A stretch of 64,000 nt of DNA from Turicibacter sp. (GCA_030531025.1 JAUMTV010000004.1:1-64000), one strand, 5' to 3'; shown: positions 51,817 through 60,341, counted from the stretch's first letter. Notes: generated by a model not told the origin, from the sequence alone. Translations and numbers: made by a program.

Positions 51817-52794
51817 TTATATAATCGGTTCTGTCACGCTATACTTAATAGATTTGATATCAATCCCAAGGTTAATTAAATATGCATCTAATTGTTTGGC
51901 GACTCGTTGGCAACCAAGAAGATGATAGAATTCATAGGCGCATCTGAAATAAAACAATGCTTCTTTTTCATGACCAAGATGATAAAGGGAAGCTCCCTTT
52001 GTGGCATTTAAGTCTCCTGAATAAATATAGACAAATTTACAACGGGCAAGGTTAATTCCTTTAGAGGCTATTTCAATACTTTTGTCGTATTGATTGTCTT
52101 GAAGGTAAAAATGAGCTAAATAAAAATGGGCACGTAAGATATGGTATGTTTCGATATTTTCATAATTAGCAAGGCGATTATGAATTGTTGAAAGTAGGAG
52201 TTCAAATGCCTCTTCTTTTCTATTTAGCTGAAATAAGCAGATGGCTTTATCGGTATTAATTCCAACTTCTTCAATGGTAAAGATATGTGATGATTCATTC
52301 CCATTTTCGTCAGTAATTAGAAAAGTTCTTAATGATTCCTCAATAAGCTCTAATGCTTTAGTAGGATTACGGTATTTTTTTAATAGAATAATTCCTTTTT
52401 GATAGATATAAAATTGTTTTCCAATCCCAAATTGAAAATCTGTTAAAGGTGCACATTCTTCTACTAATTGTTCTAATCGATCATAGTCACCAGCCGTTGT
52501 ACATTTTTTCATTTCATGAATGTAGTAAGTAGTTTGTTCGTAATTATTATAGTAACATTGCTCAATTAGTAGTTTAATATCGACATGAAGTTTATTACAA
52601 AGTTGATAAAGAAGGATTAAACTTGGATTTCGTTTTCCATTTAATATTTTGTTTAAATGGTCACGCGGTGTAATACCAGCTGCTAATTCACTTTGAGTCA
52701 TCCCTTTTTCAGCCGCTATTTCTTTTAGTTTTTGTGTTAATAATTGAAAGTTAATATAGTAGCCATTTAAGTTTGGAAATTCTTTATCTGTCAT
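51817..52794 (-). CDS. XRE-family regulator with TPR-like C-terminus
   Basis: A 325-residue protein. An N-terminal helix-turn-helix (about residues 17-75: LKEIAAEKGMTQSELAAGIT...HLNKILNGKRNPS) precedes a helical-repeat region of about 220 residues rich in Y, L and E, like TPR modules. This is the layout of Rgg/PlcR-type regulators that bind peptides, but no signal-peptide gene was found beside it. ATG 52794 with AAAGAGGG. It is divergent from the riboswitch-controlled transporter. Confidence 0.78.
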   Translation of the reverse strand: MTDKEFPNLNGYYINFQLLTQKLKEIAAEKGMTQSELAAGITPRDHLNKILNGKRNPSLILLYQLCNKLHVDIKLLIEQCYYNNYEQTTYYIHEMKKCTTAGDYDRLEQLVEECAPLTDFQFGIGKQFYIYQKGIILLKKYRNPTKALELIEESLRTFLITDENGNESSHIFTIEEVGINTDKAICLFQLNRKEEAFELLLSTIHNRLANYENIETYHILRAHFYLAHFYLQDNQYDKSIEIASKGINLARCKFVYIYSGDLNATKGASLYHLGHEKEALFYFRCAYEFYHLLGCQRVAKQLDAYLINLGIDIKSIKYSVTEPII

Positions 52795-52946
52795 ATTGCC
52801 CTCTTTTCTTTATACAATAAAGTATCTATCTATTATTATAGAATATCCATTTATAAGAATCTATAATATAAGTCTGAGCAAAGAATTTTATTTTTATGGA
52901 AAATTTTATGATCAGTAAAAATAATATATTTTTTCGACGATATTCG

Positions 52947-52955
52947 TGATATAAT
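52947..52955 (+). promoter_or_regulatory. Promoter of the riboswitch-transporter unit
   Basis: TGATATAAT (52947-52955), an extended -10, with no clear -35. Transcription would start near 52962, giving a leader of about 180 bases. Confidence 0.6.
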
Positions 52956-52978
52956 GTCTTGTTGTAACATGAATAAAA

Positions 52979-53022
52979 TCCTCATGCTGTTGGCAGAATC
53001 CAGCGTTATCAAAAATAGGAGG
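52979..53022 (+). ncRNA. preQ1-I-like riboswitch aptamer
   Basis: A compact element: stem ATGCTG/CAGCGT (52984-52989/53001-53006) enclosing a TTGGCAGAATC loop, followed by an A-rich strand TATCAAAAATAGGAGG. This resembles preQ1-I aptamers (loop with CAG-N-A-C, A-rich tail, final AGG that pairs back). The next gene is a YhhQ-type queuosine-precursor transporter, the classical target. CCTC (52980-52983) can pair with GAGG (53019-53022). The assignment is by pattern and context only; not scored against a covariance model. Confidence 0.62.
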
Positions 53023-53030
53023 TCTAGTTT

Positions 53031-53064
53031 AACAAACGTAGGTATATTTTGTTATGCGTTTGTT
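53031..53064 (+). other. Hairpin in the riboswitch expression platform
   Basis: AACAAACG/CGTTTGTT (53031-53038/53057-53064), a perfect 8-bp stem with an 18-base loop, lies between aptamer and terminator. Such a large extra hairpin is not needed for a minimal preQ1-I switch. Confidence 0.55.
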
Positions 53065-53082
53065 TAATCATGATCTTATCTG

Positions 53083-53107
53083 CTCCTGTTTTTTTAGGAG
53101 TTTTTTT
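53083..53107 (+). terminator. Riboswitch-controlled terminator
   Basis: CTCCT/AGGAG (53083-53087/53096-53100) with seven T. The right arm AGGAG also occurs at 53017-53021 in the aptamer tail, so CTCCT can pair with either. If ligand holds the tail, the terminator forms; otherwise an antiterminator can. Confidence 0.75.
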
Positions 53108-53140
53108 ATTGTTATAAATTAGAAGATAAGGGTGATTAAT

Positions 53141-53827
53141 ATGACAAATGAATTAATTGCATTATTATTTATTATTGTTAACTTTTGCTTAGTTGTCTTA
53201 AGCTACAAATTATTTGGTCGAAAGGGCTTATATGCCTATATTGCGATGAGCGTCATTGCAGCTAATATTCAAGTTGCTAAAACAACAACGATCTTTGGAA
53301 TTGCGACGACTCTTGGAAATACGATGTTTAGTGGAATTTTCTTAGCAACTGACTTATTAAGTGAGAAGTATGGGAAAAAATCTGCGATGACAGCTGTATT
53401 TATCGGGTTTTTCATGCAATTATCCTTCTTAATCGTGACACAATTTTCATTATGGTTTACACCACATGAGTCAGATTGGGCACAACCTCATATGGAAGGA
53501 TTATTTAGTTTAGCATTACCAGTGTTTACGATTGCAGGATTAACTTCATTCATGGTTTCTCAAAATATCGACGTGTTTATCTTCCACTTCATTAAAAAGA
53601 AATTCCCAGAAGATAAATGGTTATGGTTACGAAATAACGGAAGTACGTTAATTAGTCAATTTGTAGATACATTCATTTTTACAGCGATTGTTGTGCTGTT
53701 TGGATTATGGCAAATGGATGTTGCTGTTGAAATCTTCTTTGTCACATATTTCTTTAAAGTGATTTTAAGTATTTCAGATACACCATTCGTTTATTTATTA
53801 AAGAGAGTCAATCCATTGGATTTATAA
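53141..53827 (+). CDS. Queuosine precursor transporter (VUT/YhhQ family)
   Basis: A 228-residue membrane protein with about six hydrophobic helices, of the VUT (vitamin uptake-like)/YhhQ type. ANIQVAKTTTIFGIATTLGN, ATDLLSEKYGKK and NGSTLISQFVDTFIF are family motifs. YhhQ imports preQ0/preQ1 for queuosine tRNA modification; no queuosine synthesis genes are in the window, so salvage is likely. ATG 53141 has AAGGGTGAT; a GTG at 53132 is the alternative. Own terminator behind. Confidence 0.85.
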   Translation: MTNELIALLFIIVNFCLVVLSYKLFGRKGLYAYIAMSVIAANIQVAKTTTIFGIATTLGNTMFSGIFLATDLLSEKYGKKSAMTAVFIGFFMQLSFLIVTQFSLWFTPHESDWAQPHMEGLFSLALPVFTIAGLTSFMVSQNIDVFIFHFIKKKFPEDKWLWLRNNGSTLISQFVDTFIFTAIVVLFGLWQMDVAVEIFFVTYFFKVILSISDTPFVYLLKRVNPLDL

Positions 53828-53833
53828 GATATG

Positions 53834-53859
53834 AACCAGCTTTTATAGCTGGTTTTTTT
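53834..53859 (+). terminator. Transporter terminator
   Basis: AACCAGC/GCTGGTT (53834-53840/53848-53854), 7-base loop, T-tract. Confidence 0.9.
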
Positions 53860-53860
53860 A

Positions 53861-53889
53861 TTGGGATTAATTCTTTTTTATGTTAAAAT
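53861..53889 (+). promoter_or_regulatory. Promoter of the GNAT operon
   Basis: TTGGGA (53861-53866), 17-bp spacer, TAAAAT (53884-53889) with TGT before it. Confidence 0.65.
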
Positions 53890-53919
53890 AGCCTATAAAA
53901 AGAGGGGAGGGGGAGATAC

Positions 53920-54765
53920 ATGAAAATTTTAATGTGTCAGACAAAGGATGAATTCTGTCAGAAGTATTTATCTCTGATTGAAAGAGAGGCGTGCTGTAAT
54001 CAATTGTTTATTGAGATGCTTAGCGAGACCTGTGACATAAAGCAAACAGATTTATTAATATGTGGGTCGGTTTCTGAAGATCAAGGGCAAAAGCTAATTT
54101 TTTATAATGATGAACCATACCATCTTTATCTTTATGATATGGGGTGTAGTGAGAAAGCTTATGCTAGACTAGGTCAATTTTTATTAGAAAATGATGTTAA
54201 AATTCATAGTTTGAATGGCAGCCAAAAAGAAGTAGGACTCTTTATGAAATACTATCCTAAAAATTTCGAATTATCAGGAGTCATGAATGTAATGATGACT
54301 AAAGAGCAAGTAGAGCTTTCTTTTCAAGATGGCCATTTAATTCAAGCAACGATTAATCAACTTCATGATGCTATTAAGATGTATGATTTTTTTGCTAAAG
54401 AGGTTTTAAATACTTCAGTAGATTATTCACGGCTTAAGAGAAAAATGAAGCAGCTTATTGAAGCGGGTGAATGCTATTTTTGGGTGAATTCACATTCTAA
54501 GCTAGTTTCAATGATTCATATTGATGCTCATGTAGGAAGAGGTATTTCTTTTAGTGGAGTTTATACTTTGAAAGAATACCGTGGCATGGGGTATGCCTCA
54601 GCACTTGTTTCTAAATTAAGTGAGACCTTTTTATCTAAAGGACATGATTTTTGCACATTAATGGTGGATCAAAAGGATAATATCCCACAACGTACTTATG
54701 AAAAGGTAGGGTATCAGGTAATAGGAGAGAATTATTACTATAAATTAGTGGAGGAATGTAAATGA
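53920..54765 (+). CDS. GNAT family N-acetyltransferase
   Basis: A 281-residue protein. The C-terminal half is a GNAT fold with the acetyl-CoA loop YRGMGYASALVSKLSETFL and the following VDQKDNIPQRTYEKVGYQ. The N-terminal 140 residues are a divergent, cysteine-rich region (several C in the first 50 residues) that may bind the acceptor. Substrate unknown. The strong site GAGGGGAGGGGG precedes ATG 53920. The stop overlaps the next start by 4 bases (ATGA). Confidence 0.82.
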   Translation: MKILMCQTKDEFCQKYLSLIEREACCNQLFIEMLSETCDIKQTDLLICGSVSEDQGQKLIFYNDEPYHLYLYDMGCSEKAYARLGQFLLENDVKIHSLNGSQKEVGLFMKYYPKNFELSGVMNVMMTKEQVELSFQDGHLIQATINQLHDAIKMYDFFAKEVLNTSVDYSRLKRKMKQLIEAGECYFWVNSHSKLVSMIHIDAHVGRGISFSGVYTLKEYRGMGYASALVSKLSETFLSKGHDFCTLMVDQKDNIPQRTYEKVGYQVIGENYYYKLVEECK

Positions 54766-55343
54766 AATTTATCAAAGCAGAGGAGATTCAAAAATCTTGG
54801 TTTAAAGATGAAAGAGAGTATGAGGCTACACTTCAATCCATTCGTTCCTGTTTAGGGAAAAATATCATTTTTGCACAGGTACACGAAGATGATTTAAATG
54901 CTATAATTGTATTAGATATCACAAAAGTTGTTGTGATTAAATGGTTAGTTATTTATGACGATGAACTATTAGCACCCGTCATCCGTTTAGTAAAACAGAA
55001 ATATAAAAATAAGGATTTAGTTTGTGAGGTCGATGGGCTATCATTAGAAGCTTATGACTTTGTAGGAGGGGTCTACTTAAGAAAGGATCATGTAGAGGAT
55101 GCCTTTTTAAATGAGCTAGGCTTAGTTGAGCGATATCCGGTAAAGCTAAGTGAAAAACAGGTCGTTTTAAATTATTTATTTAAGTTCTTTGAAGCGGGAC
55201 GTTTATATACTGAACGTGAGGTCAATGATATTTTAAAAGCTCATATTAGCTTTGAAGATTATGTAACGATTCGCCGTGATTTATTTGATTTTAATTATTT
55301 GAAGAGAAGTTTAGATGGAGGAACTTATGAAACAAATGTTTAG
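54762..55343 (+). CDS. DUF2087 domain protein
   Basis: A 193-residue soluble protein. The C-terminal 65 residues (KQVVLNYLFKFFEAGRLYTEREVNDIL, then DYVTIRRDLFDFNYLKRSLDG) match the DUF2087 pattern often found at the end of small transcription regulators. The N-terminal 110 residues are not recognised. It is coupled to the GNAT gene by ATGA and overlaps the next gene by 17 bases, so the three form a tight operon. Confidence 0.7.
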   Translation: MKFIKAEEIQKSWFKDEREYEATLQSIRSCLGKNIIFAQVHEDDLNAIIVLDITKVVVIKWLVIYDDELLAPVIRLVKQKYKNKDLVCEVDGLSLEAYDFVGGVYLRKDHVEDAFLNELGLVERYPVKLSEKQVVLNYLFKFFEAGRLYTEREVNDILKAHISFEDYVTIRRDLFDFNYLKRSLDGGTYETNV

Positions 55344-55728
55344 ACTAATAGCTGTAGCTTTTATACTTTTTATGCTAGGGGGATGCTCTAAAAAAGAGAA
55401 TATTATCATTTATACTGGGTATGGCGAGTCATGGATGGCTACTTACACGTCTTCGCTTATCAGAGATACAATTTATGATTCATTGATGATTCAATATTTA
55501 TATGGTCATGAGTCTTTAGAGGAGTTTCCAACATTAGAGTATTATCTAGAAGGGCAGTCGTTTACGACTTCTAGTTCATTTCCGCAAGACTTACAAGCGA
55601 ATGGATCTTTTCTTGTCACAAGTAGATCTAACAGTGAGTTTTTTGAGTTAATAAATGATGAAGAATTAAGTTTGAGTATTTATTGGAATGAAGAGACAGA
55701 GGAAATCAAATTAAAACGAATGAATTAG
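55327..55728 (+). CDS. Small lipoprotein, probably truncated by a frameshift
   Basis: Signal peptide with lipobox LGGC (C20), then a 113-residue extracytoplasmic region of unknown family. GGAGG at 55317-55321 favours ATG 55327 over the in-frame ATG 55315. The frame stops after KLKRMN, but a shifted frame continues there with plausible protein (TNELADSCNLTYTLAYTDEKKRN). This suggests loss of one A in the run near 55709-55714. See the adjacent pseudogene. Confidence 0.6.
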   Translation: MKQMFRLIAVAFILFMLGGCSKKENIIIYTGYGESWMATYTSSLIRDTIYDSLMIQYLYGHESLEEFPTLEYYLEGQSFTTSSSFPQDLQANGSFLVTSRSNSEFFELINDEELSLSIYWNEETEEIKLKRMN

Positions 55729-56005
55729 CGGATTCTTGTAATCTCACCTATACATTAGCCTATACAGACGAAAAAAAGAGAAATTAATTTGTCGGATTCA
55801 TTAGTGAAACTTAGTAAAAAAACAGTCAGATATAAAGTAGGGTGTACAGACGGAATTAAATAAAGATGGTTACTTCAAGGGATTATGACGTTTGAGAGTG
55901 AAAGATTTAGTTGATCAATATTTTAAAATATAAGTTAAATGAGACGATTGAATCGTGTTTAATGAATGAGGTTTCGTCTATAATTGAGATATTTCTATGG
56001 GATTT
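55714..56005 (+). pseudogene. Decayed coding sequence behind the lipoprotein
   Basis: Short protein-like stretches appear in different frames: TNELADSCNLTYTLAYTDEKKRN, then FVGFISET after one stop; RLRVKDLVDQYFK; and LNETIESCLMNEVSSII near the end. No frame is intact and no ribosome-binding site is seen. I read it as the decayed end of the lipoprotein gene and perhaps a second gene. Confidence 0.4.
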
Positions 56006-56012
56006 TGAATAG

Positions 56013-56046
56013 AAAAAAAGCAAGAACTTCAAGTTCTTGCTTTTTT
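56013..56046. terminator. Bidirectional terminator behind the radical SAM gene
   Basis: AAAAAAAGCAAGAA/TTCTTGCTTTTTT around a CTTCAAG loop. The minus-strand gene ends within its right flank. Confidence 0.9.
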
Positions 56047-56734
56047 AGTCACCAACGCCAAAGTCAGTGTTATTCCATAAAACCTCTAAATGGTTCACAT
56101 CGTCTAACCATTTATATTCTTCATAGAACCATTCTTTTAGTTTTGGGTCAGGTTTAATTGCTGTTGTGTTTTCACAGTAAACGTTGACTGTGGCATGATC
56201 CAGTTGATTAAGAACGATATCAATATCACGTTTAATCATGTCTTTCGTTTGACCTTGAATCCCAACCATGATACATGCTGAATCAAAGTATTTTTTTAAC
56301 TCTTCAACGCTTTGGAAAGGAGCTCCCTTTTTTAAAACTTTTTCACGGAAGTCATAATCGAATGATTCAACTCCTGTTTTGAACATAATATCAATATCTA
56401 GACGTTCACGCATTTTGTCTAGATGGTTTCGATAAATCCAATGAGCTTCAGCAAATAGCTTTTTGAATTCATGTTCATCAATTTTTGATTTAATCATATT
56501 TAACGTTTCTTTTGGTAAATCAAAAATATTTCCTGAGTTAATAACTTCAAAAGTATCGTAAATACCTTTTACATTTGATAAGACTTCTTTATTTAATTGA
56601 TTCATTTCTTCAACATTTGTTGAGTTATCGCCAATGTAGTCACAAAAGGCACATTTCCCATAGGCACATGGGCGACTTTTTAAAAGAACAATTTCGCGAG
56701 GAAATTTCTCTGTAATAATATTATATCTATCCAT
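56045..56734 (-). CDS. Small radical SAM protein with CX4CX2C cluster motif
   Basis: A 229-residue protein with RPCAYGKCAFCDY (C23, C28, C31). The spacing is CX4CX2C instead of the usual CX3CX2C. Then come GNIFDLP, an FAEAHW motif, FKTGVESFDYDFREKVLKKG (Elp3/HemN-like) and MVGIQGQT, consistent with a partial TIM-barrel radical SAM core and no extra cluster domain. Substrate unknown. AGGTGA supports ATG 56734; GTG 56743 is the alternative. It stands alone between two + strand units. Confidence 0.78.
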   Translation of the reverse strand: MDRYNIITEKFPREIVLLKSRPCAYGKCAFCDYIGDNSTNVEEMNQLNKEVLSNVKGIYDTFEVINSGNIFDLPKETLNMIKSKIDEHEFKKLFAEAHWIYRNHLDKMRERLDIDIMFKTGVESFDYDFREKVLKKGAPFQSVEELKKYFDSACIMVGIQGQTKDMIKRDIDIVLNQLDHATVNVYCENTTAIKPDPKLKEWFYEEYKWLDDVNHLEVLWNNTDFGVGD

Positions 56735-56833
56735 AATGATCACCTGTTTTTAGTATATCAAATGTAGTAGGGGCATGGCTCGTAATGTGTCTTAATTTTA
56801 TAGTTATTTTTTGGTAAGCAGTATTTGTTTTTA

Positions 56834-56842
56834 TGGTAAAAT
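56834..56842 (+). promoter_or_regulatory. Promoter of the YfhO-like gene
   Basis: TGGTAAAAT (56834-56842), an extended -10; TTGGTA at 56811-56816 is 20 bases away, so the -35 is weak. Confidence 0.45.
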
Positions 56843-56864
56843 GAAACTAATTCATGGTGGTTAG

Positions 56865-59243
56865 GTGGGATGTTTGTTGACAGCTTCAGAATATGTGCGA
56901 AAAGCATTTGGCTATGTCGCCTTAATGTTTATTATTGTTTTTTTCGGTTTTATCTTTTCAGGTAATTTTATTTATTCAGTTACAGGGCAGTATGTTGAAA
57001 ATTATTTATCTATTTATACGAATGCTCATGAATTGTTGTTTCAAAAACAGTTACCAATGTGGTCGTTTAATTTCTTCTTAGGTGGAAATTTTTTAGGAGC
57101 ACAAAATGTTTATTCGGTCTTTAATCCATTCTTTTTATTGACGCTACCTTTTTCAAGTAGTATGTTACCTAAATTATACTTCCCGCTGCTTTTATTAAAA
57201 ACGCTACTAGCAACTTGGGCATTATCGTTGTATATGAGGGAGACACGGTGGTTTAAAGCTCATACCATTATTGTGGCGAGTATATTATATCTTTATAATG
57301 GATGGTATTTAAGTAATCTAAGTGAGTTTGTTACGATTGAGCTACTGTTCTTTGTCCCACTTGTCCTTTATGGCGTCGAAAAGCTCTTATCTTCAGGTCG
57401 TAAGCGATACTTTGTCGCTACTTATTCGATCATGCTCATCTCACATTTTACGTTCACTGCCTTATCTCTTCCTTTTTTAATCATCTATATCTTGATTCGT
57501 TTGAAGATGGAAAGAGAGAAAAGTCGGGAGATCTTTGTTGATGATGTTAAGAAGTTTTTAGTTTCGATTGTTTTAATTGCTGGAATCAATATGATCTTTA
57601 TTTTACCGCTTGTCCTGGCACTAAATGCTATGTCGATTGAGTTGCAGGAGGGAATGACACTATCATCATTACTAGCACTTTGTCTTAAAGGGCTATTTCC
57701 ACCGCTTCATGAGACATTTAAAGGATCGATTGTCTTTCCAGAGAATGTGAACTTAGTATCACTCTATCAATCGGTTTTAGTTGTGTTAATGATTCCTCAA
57801 TTTATAAAGCTGATTAGTAAAAAAGCAAGAAGAGTCGTCATCTTCTTATATGTACTAATTTTGTTTACAGTGTTTATCACTCAATCACTTGAACTAGTCA
57901 ACGTAACATCATTAGCTCTATTAAATACAAATGTGATTTCTATCTTTTTGATTTTATTCAATTCCTTAACTACAGCTTATGTTTTAAATGAAGTGAGATT
58001 AATTGATACGGAGTTATTACGACGAACAACTGTTAGTTTTAAGGCACTATTACTTATCGTACTAGGTTTAGTTTTCGTCTTTGAACTTCATCTGAAATAT
58101 GGTGAAATGTCGTCTTTAACGTGGAGAAATATTATTGATGAGTTAGTTTCATTATCACCGTACTTCATGTTATATTTAATGATGGTTTTTATCGTGACAG
58201 TGTATCGATTTATTTTAAATCGAATGGCAAGAGAGGATCAAATATTAAGTAAAAAGAGTATCCTTGTCTTTTTAATGATTGAATGTATTGCAGTGTCCTA
58301 TATTTACTTTGCAACGAATCATGAACAGTCAGTTTTTGTAAAGAATTATATGACAGATGAAGAGTCTATAAGTAATAAGACGTATGCAATTGTTGATTAC
58401 TTACAAACACTTGATCCAGAGTTTTATCGAATTATTAACAGTTATGAGATTCAGTATAATGAACCGTTATATCAAGGTTATAATGGATTTTCTATTGCGA
58501 ATCCTTATCTTGTGTTATCGTCACAAGATGTCTCTTGGATGTTGGATGAGCATGTTAAAAAGAGTTTGTCAATTTCAACGACAGATTATATGTTAACGAC
58601 GGCGCTATCGGCTAAGTATTATTTCACACCGGACTATGAAGTACCTCTTCCTGGGTATCAATATTATGATCGTATTGCAGGAATTACGATTTATAAAAAT
58701 AATTACTTCATACCCGTTGGAACTAGTAGCCCTTATTATATATTAGAGTCTGAGTTTGAAAAGCTGAATCGAACACAGCAACACTATATCTTTTTAAAAT
58801 GCATTATTTTAGAAGATGACAGTTTAGCCCAAACTTATGGCTTAAAGCCGTTTGATGTGACGTTATTACCTGAGGAGCCAGGTGAAATTCAATATTTTGA
58901 AGCTGCTCAAATGCGTCAAACGCTAGGTGCACAAGAAGTAACATATGAACAAAATAAAATTATGCATAATTATGTAGCTTCTTCAGCGACGCTGATTACT
59001 TATTCTATTCCATATAACTCTGGATGGCGAGCTTACGCCAATGGAGAAGAAGTACCAATTTATGAAGTAAATGATGGATTTATTGGTGTTGGTCTTTCAA
59101 AAGGAGGCGAATACGAGATTAAATTAATGTATTGTTCGCCAGGAGTTGGGATTGGTTTTTCAATTTCAGCCATCACATGTTTGATTATTCTAGCAAGTTT
59201 TTATCATAGTTACGATCGTCGTAAGAAAATTGCCTCAATGTAG
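56865..59243 (+). CDS. YfhO-family polytopic membrane protein
   Basis: A 792-residue membrane protein with about 12 helices in residues 12-480, an extracytoplasmic region (about 490-755), and a last helix (GIGFSISAITCLIILASF). The early loop PMWSFNFFLGGNFLGAQNVYSVFNPFFLL and the late YSIPYNSGWRAYANGEEVPIYEVNDGFIGV are YfhO signatures. In relatives YfhO-type proteins act in polysaccharide or lipoteichoic acid glycosylation (GT-C-like); the substrate here is unknown. The start is uncertain: GTG 56865, or TTG 56877 with AGGTGGG. Confidence 0.8.
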   Translation: MGCLLTASEYVRKAFGYVALMFIIVFFGFIFSGNFIYSVTGQYVENYLSIYTNAHELLFQKQLPMWSFNFFLGGNFLGAQNVYSVFNPFFLLTLPFSSSMLPKLYFPLLLLKTLLATWALSLYMRETRWFKAHTIIVASILYLYNGWYLSNLSEFVTIELLFFVPLVLYGVEKLLSSGRKRYFVATYSIMLISHFTFTALSLPFLIIYILIRLKMEREKSREIFVDDVKKFLVSIVLIAGINMIFILPLVLALNAMSIELQEGMTLSSLLALCLKGLFPPLHETFKGSIVFPENVNLVSLYQSVLVVLMIPQFIKLISKKARRVVIFLYVLILFTVFITQSLELVNVTSLALLNTNVISIFLILFNSLTTAYVLNEVRLIDTELLRRTTVSFKALLLIVLGLVFVFELHLKYGEMSSLTWRNIIDELVSLSPYFMLYLMMVFIVTVYRFILNRMAREDQILSKKSILVFLMIECIAVSYIYFATNHEQSVFVKNYMTDEESISNKTYAIVDYLQTLDPEFYRIINSYEIQYNEPLYQGYNGFSIANPYLVLSSQDVSWMLDEHVKKSLSISTTDYMLTTALSAKYYFTPDYEVPLPGYQYYDRIAGITIYKNNYFIPVGTSSPYYILESEFEKLNRTQQHYIFLKCIILEDDSLAQTYGLKPFDVTLLPEEPGEIQYFEAAQMRQTLGAQEVTYEQNKIMHNYVASSATLITYSIPYNSGWRAYANGEEVPIYEVNDGFIGVGLSKGGEYEIKLMYCSPGVGIGFSISAITCLIILASFYHSYDRRKKIASM

Positions 59244-59258
59244 TTTGAGGCAATTTTT
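59228..59258 (+). terminator. YfhO-gene terminator overlapping the stop codon
   Basis: AATTGCCTCA/TGAGGCAATT (59228-59237/59246-59255) with the stop codon in the loop, followed by T. Confidence 0.88.
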
Positions 59259-59307
59259 ATTGGATAATGTATATACTAAAAGTAATTTGAATATAAGGAG
59301 AGGTGCT

Positions 59308-59967
59308 ATGAAGTTAAATCGTAAATGGATGATTAACTTTTTCATCATGATACTTTTAGTTTGTGGAACAGTTTTAAACTGTCGAGCAGAAAGTAGTGAT
59401 ACTCCTGCTGATTTGTTAATTCAGTTAAATGAAGCCTCAACTATTACCGTGAAAAAGAGTTGGTTTTCATTCAATAAAAATTATCGCGTTTATATTGAAG
59501 GTGAAAAAGTCGGTGAAATTCAAGGACTTTACTTTAATATTTTTGGGGAACGATTAGTACTGAAAGATTTAGACGGGGATGTTTATGGATCGGAACAACA
59601 AATTAAGCGTTGGAATATCAGGTTAAACCGGTTAGCACAAGTTTATAATGGAGCAGATGATACGGTCGGCTTTATTGGGAAACAAGTGATTCATGACTTC
59701 TTTAGATGGGGAAAAACCTTTCATTTTTATGATACTGAGTTTAATGAAATTGCCGTTTCAAAGCAACGATGGTTTCAAATTTTTCCAGAGTATGTGATTG
59801 AAGATATGAATAGTGAAAAACTTTATAAGATAAAGAAAAAGTTCTCGCTTTTTACAACAACGTATGAGATTACCGTTTATAATCCAAATGTTTTACCTGT
59901 TGAGCAAACGTTATTTTTGACTGTTATTTTAAACTCCATTGATGAATCAGAAGAGAATAGTGAGTAA
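59308..59967 (+). CDS. Exported LURP-one/tubby-like protein
   Basis: A 219-residue protein with a signal peptide or anchor (INFFIMILLVCGTVLNCRA). No proper lipobox is present despite the cysteine. The rest reads as repeated beta-hairpins: KKSWFSFNKNYRVYIEGEKVGEI, FFRWGKTFHFYD and KKFSLFTTTYEITVY. This is the pattern of LURP-one-related (YxjI) proteins, which are usually cytosolic. Function unknown. ATG 59308 follows AAGGAGAGG; an earlier frame to 59230 is within the terminator. Confidence 0.6.
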   Translation: MKLNRKWMINFFIMILLVCGTVLNCRAESSDTPADLLIQLNEASTITVKKSWFSFNKNYRVYIEGEKVGEIQGLYFNIFGERLVLKDLDGDVYGSEQQIKRWNIRLNRLAQVYNGADDTVGFIGKQVIHDFFRWGKTFHFYDTEFNEIAVSKQRWFQIFPEYVIEDMNSEKLYKIKKKFSLFTTTYEITVYNPNVLPVEQTLFLTVILNSIDESEENSE

Positions 59968-60031
59968 ATTATATCGACTTAACGATATGATATTCGTAAA
60001 ATAATGATAAATAATAATCTATAGATTAGAT

Positions 60032-60064
60032 AGTAAAAAAACTCTAGTCTATAGTTTTTTTACT
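60032..60064. terminator. Bidirectional terminator after the LURP-one-like gene
   Basis: AGTAAAAAAACT/AGTTTTTTTACT (60032-60043/60053-60064), a perfect 12-bp AT-rich stem with a 9-base loop. Confidence 0.65.
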
Positions 60065-60264
60065 ATAATAATTATTAATGTCATTAAGCTTTAAAAAGGT
60101 GACTCTATGAGAGTCATCTTATAAATATATCAATTTTTATAGACAAGTATCAGTGTCTATAATTATCTTCAAATTCAGCAGTAACTAAAATTTTATTGAC
60201 AGATTGTAATATTAAGTGCGACACATAAAAGAAGCTCATAAATAAGATCTTTGTTATAGAATGA

Positions 60265-60306
60265 AGTTACTACACAAAATTCATAACAAGGTGTTGTAAC
60301 TTTTTT
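60265..60306 (+). terminator. Orphan T-tailed hairpin
   Basis: AGTTACTACAC/GTGTTGTAACT (60265-60275/60291-60301, one mismatch) with six T. No + strand gene lies directly upstream. Confidence 0.5.
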
Positions 60307-60341
60307 ATTATTAAATTAGTACTTTTCTAGCGGACAAAATG

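Noticed and set aside
60196..60306. Small RNA gene starting at TTGACA 60196
   Set aside because: No acceptable -10 lies 15-19 bases downstream, so only the T-tailed hairpin is reported.
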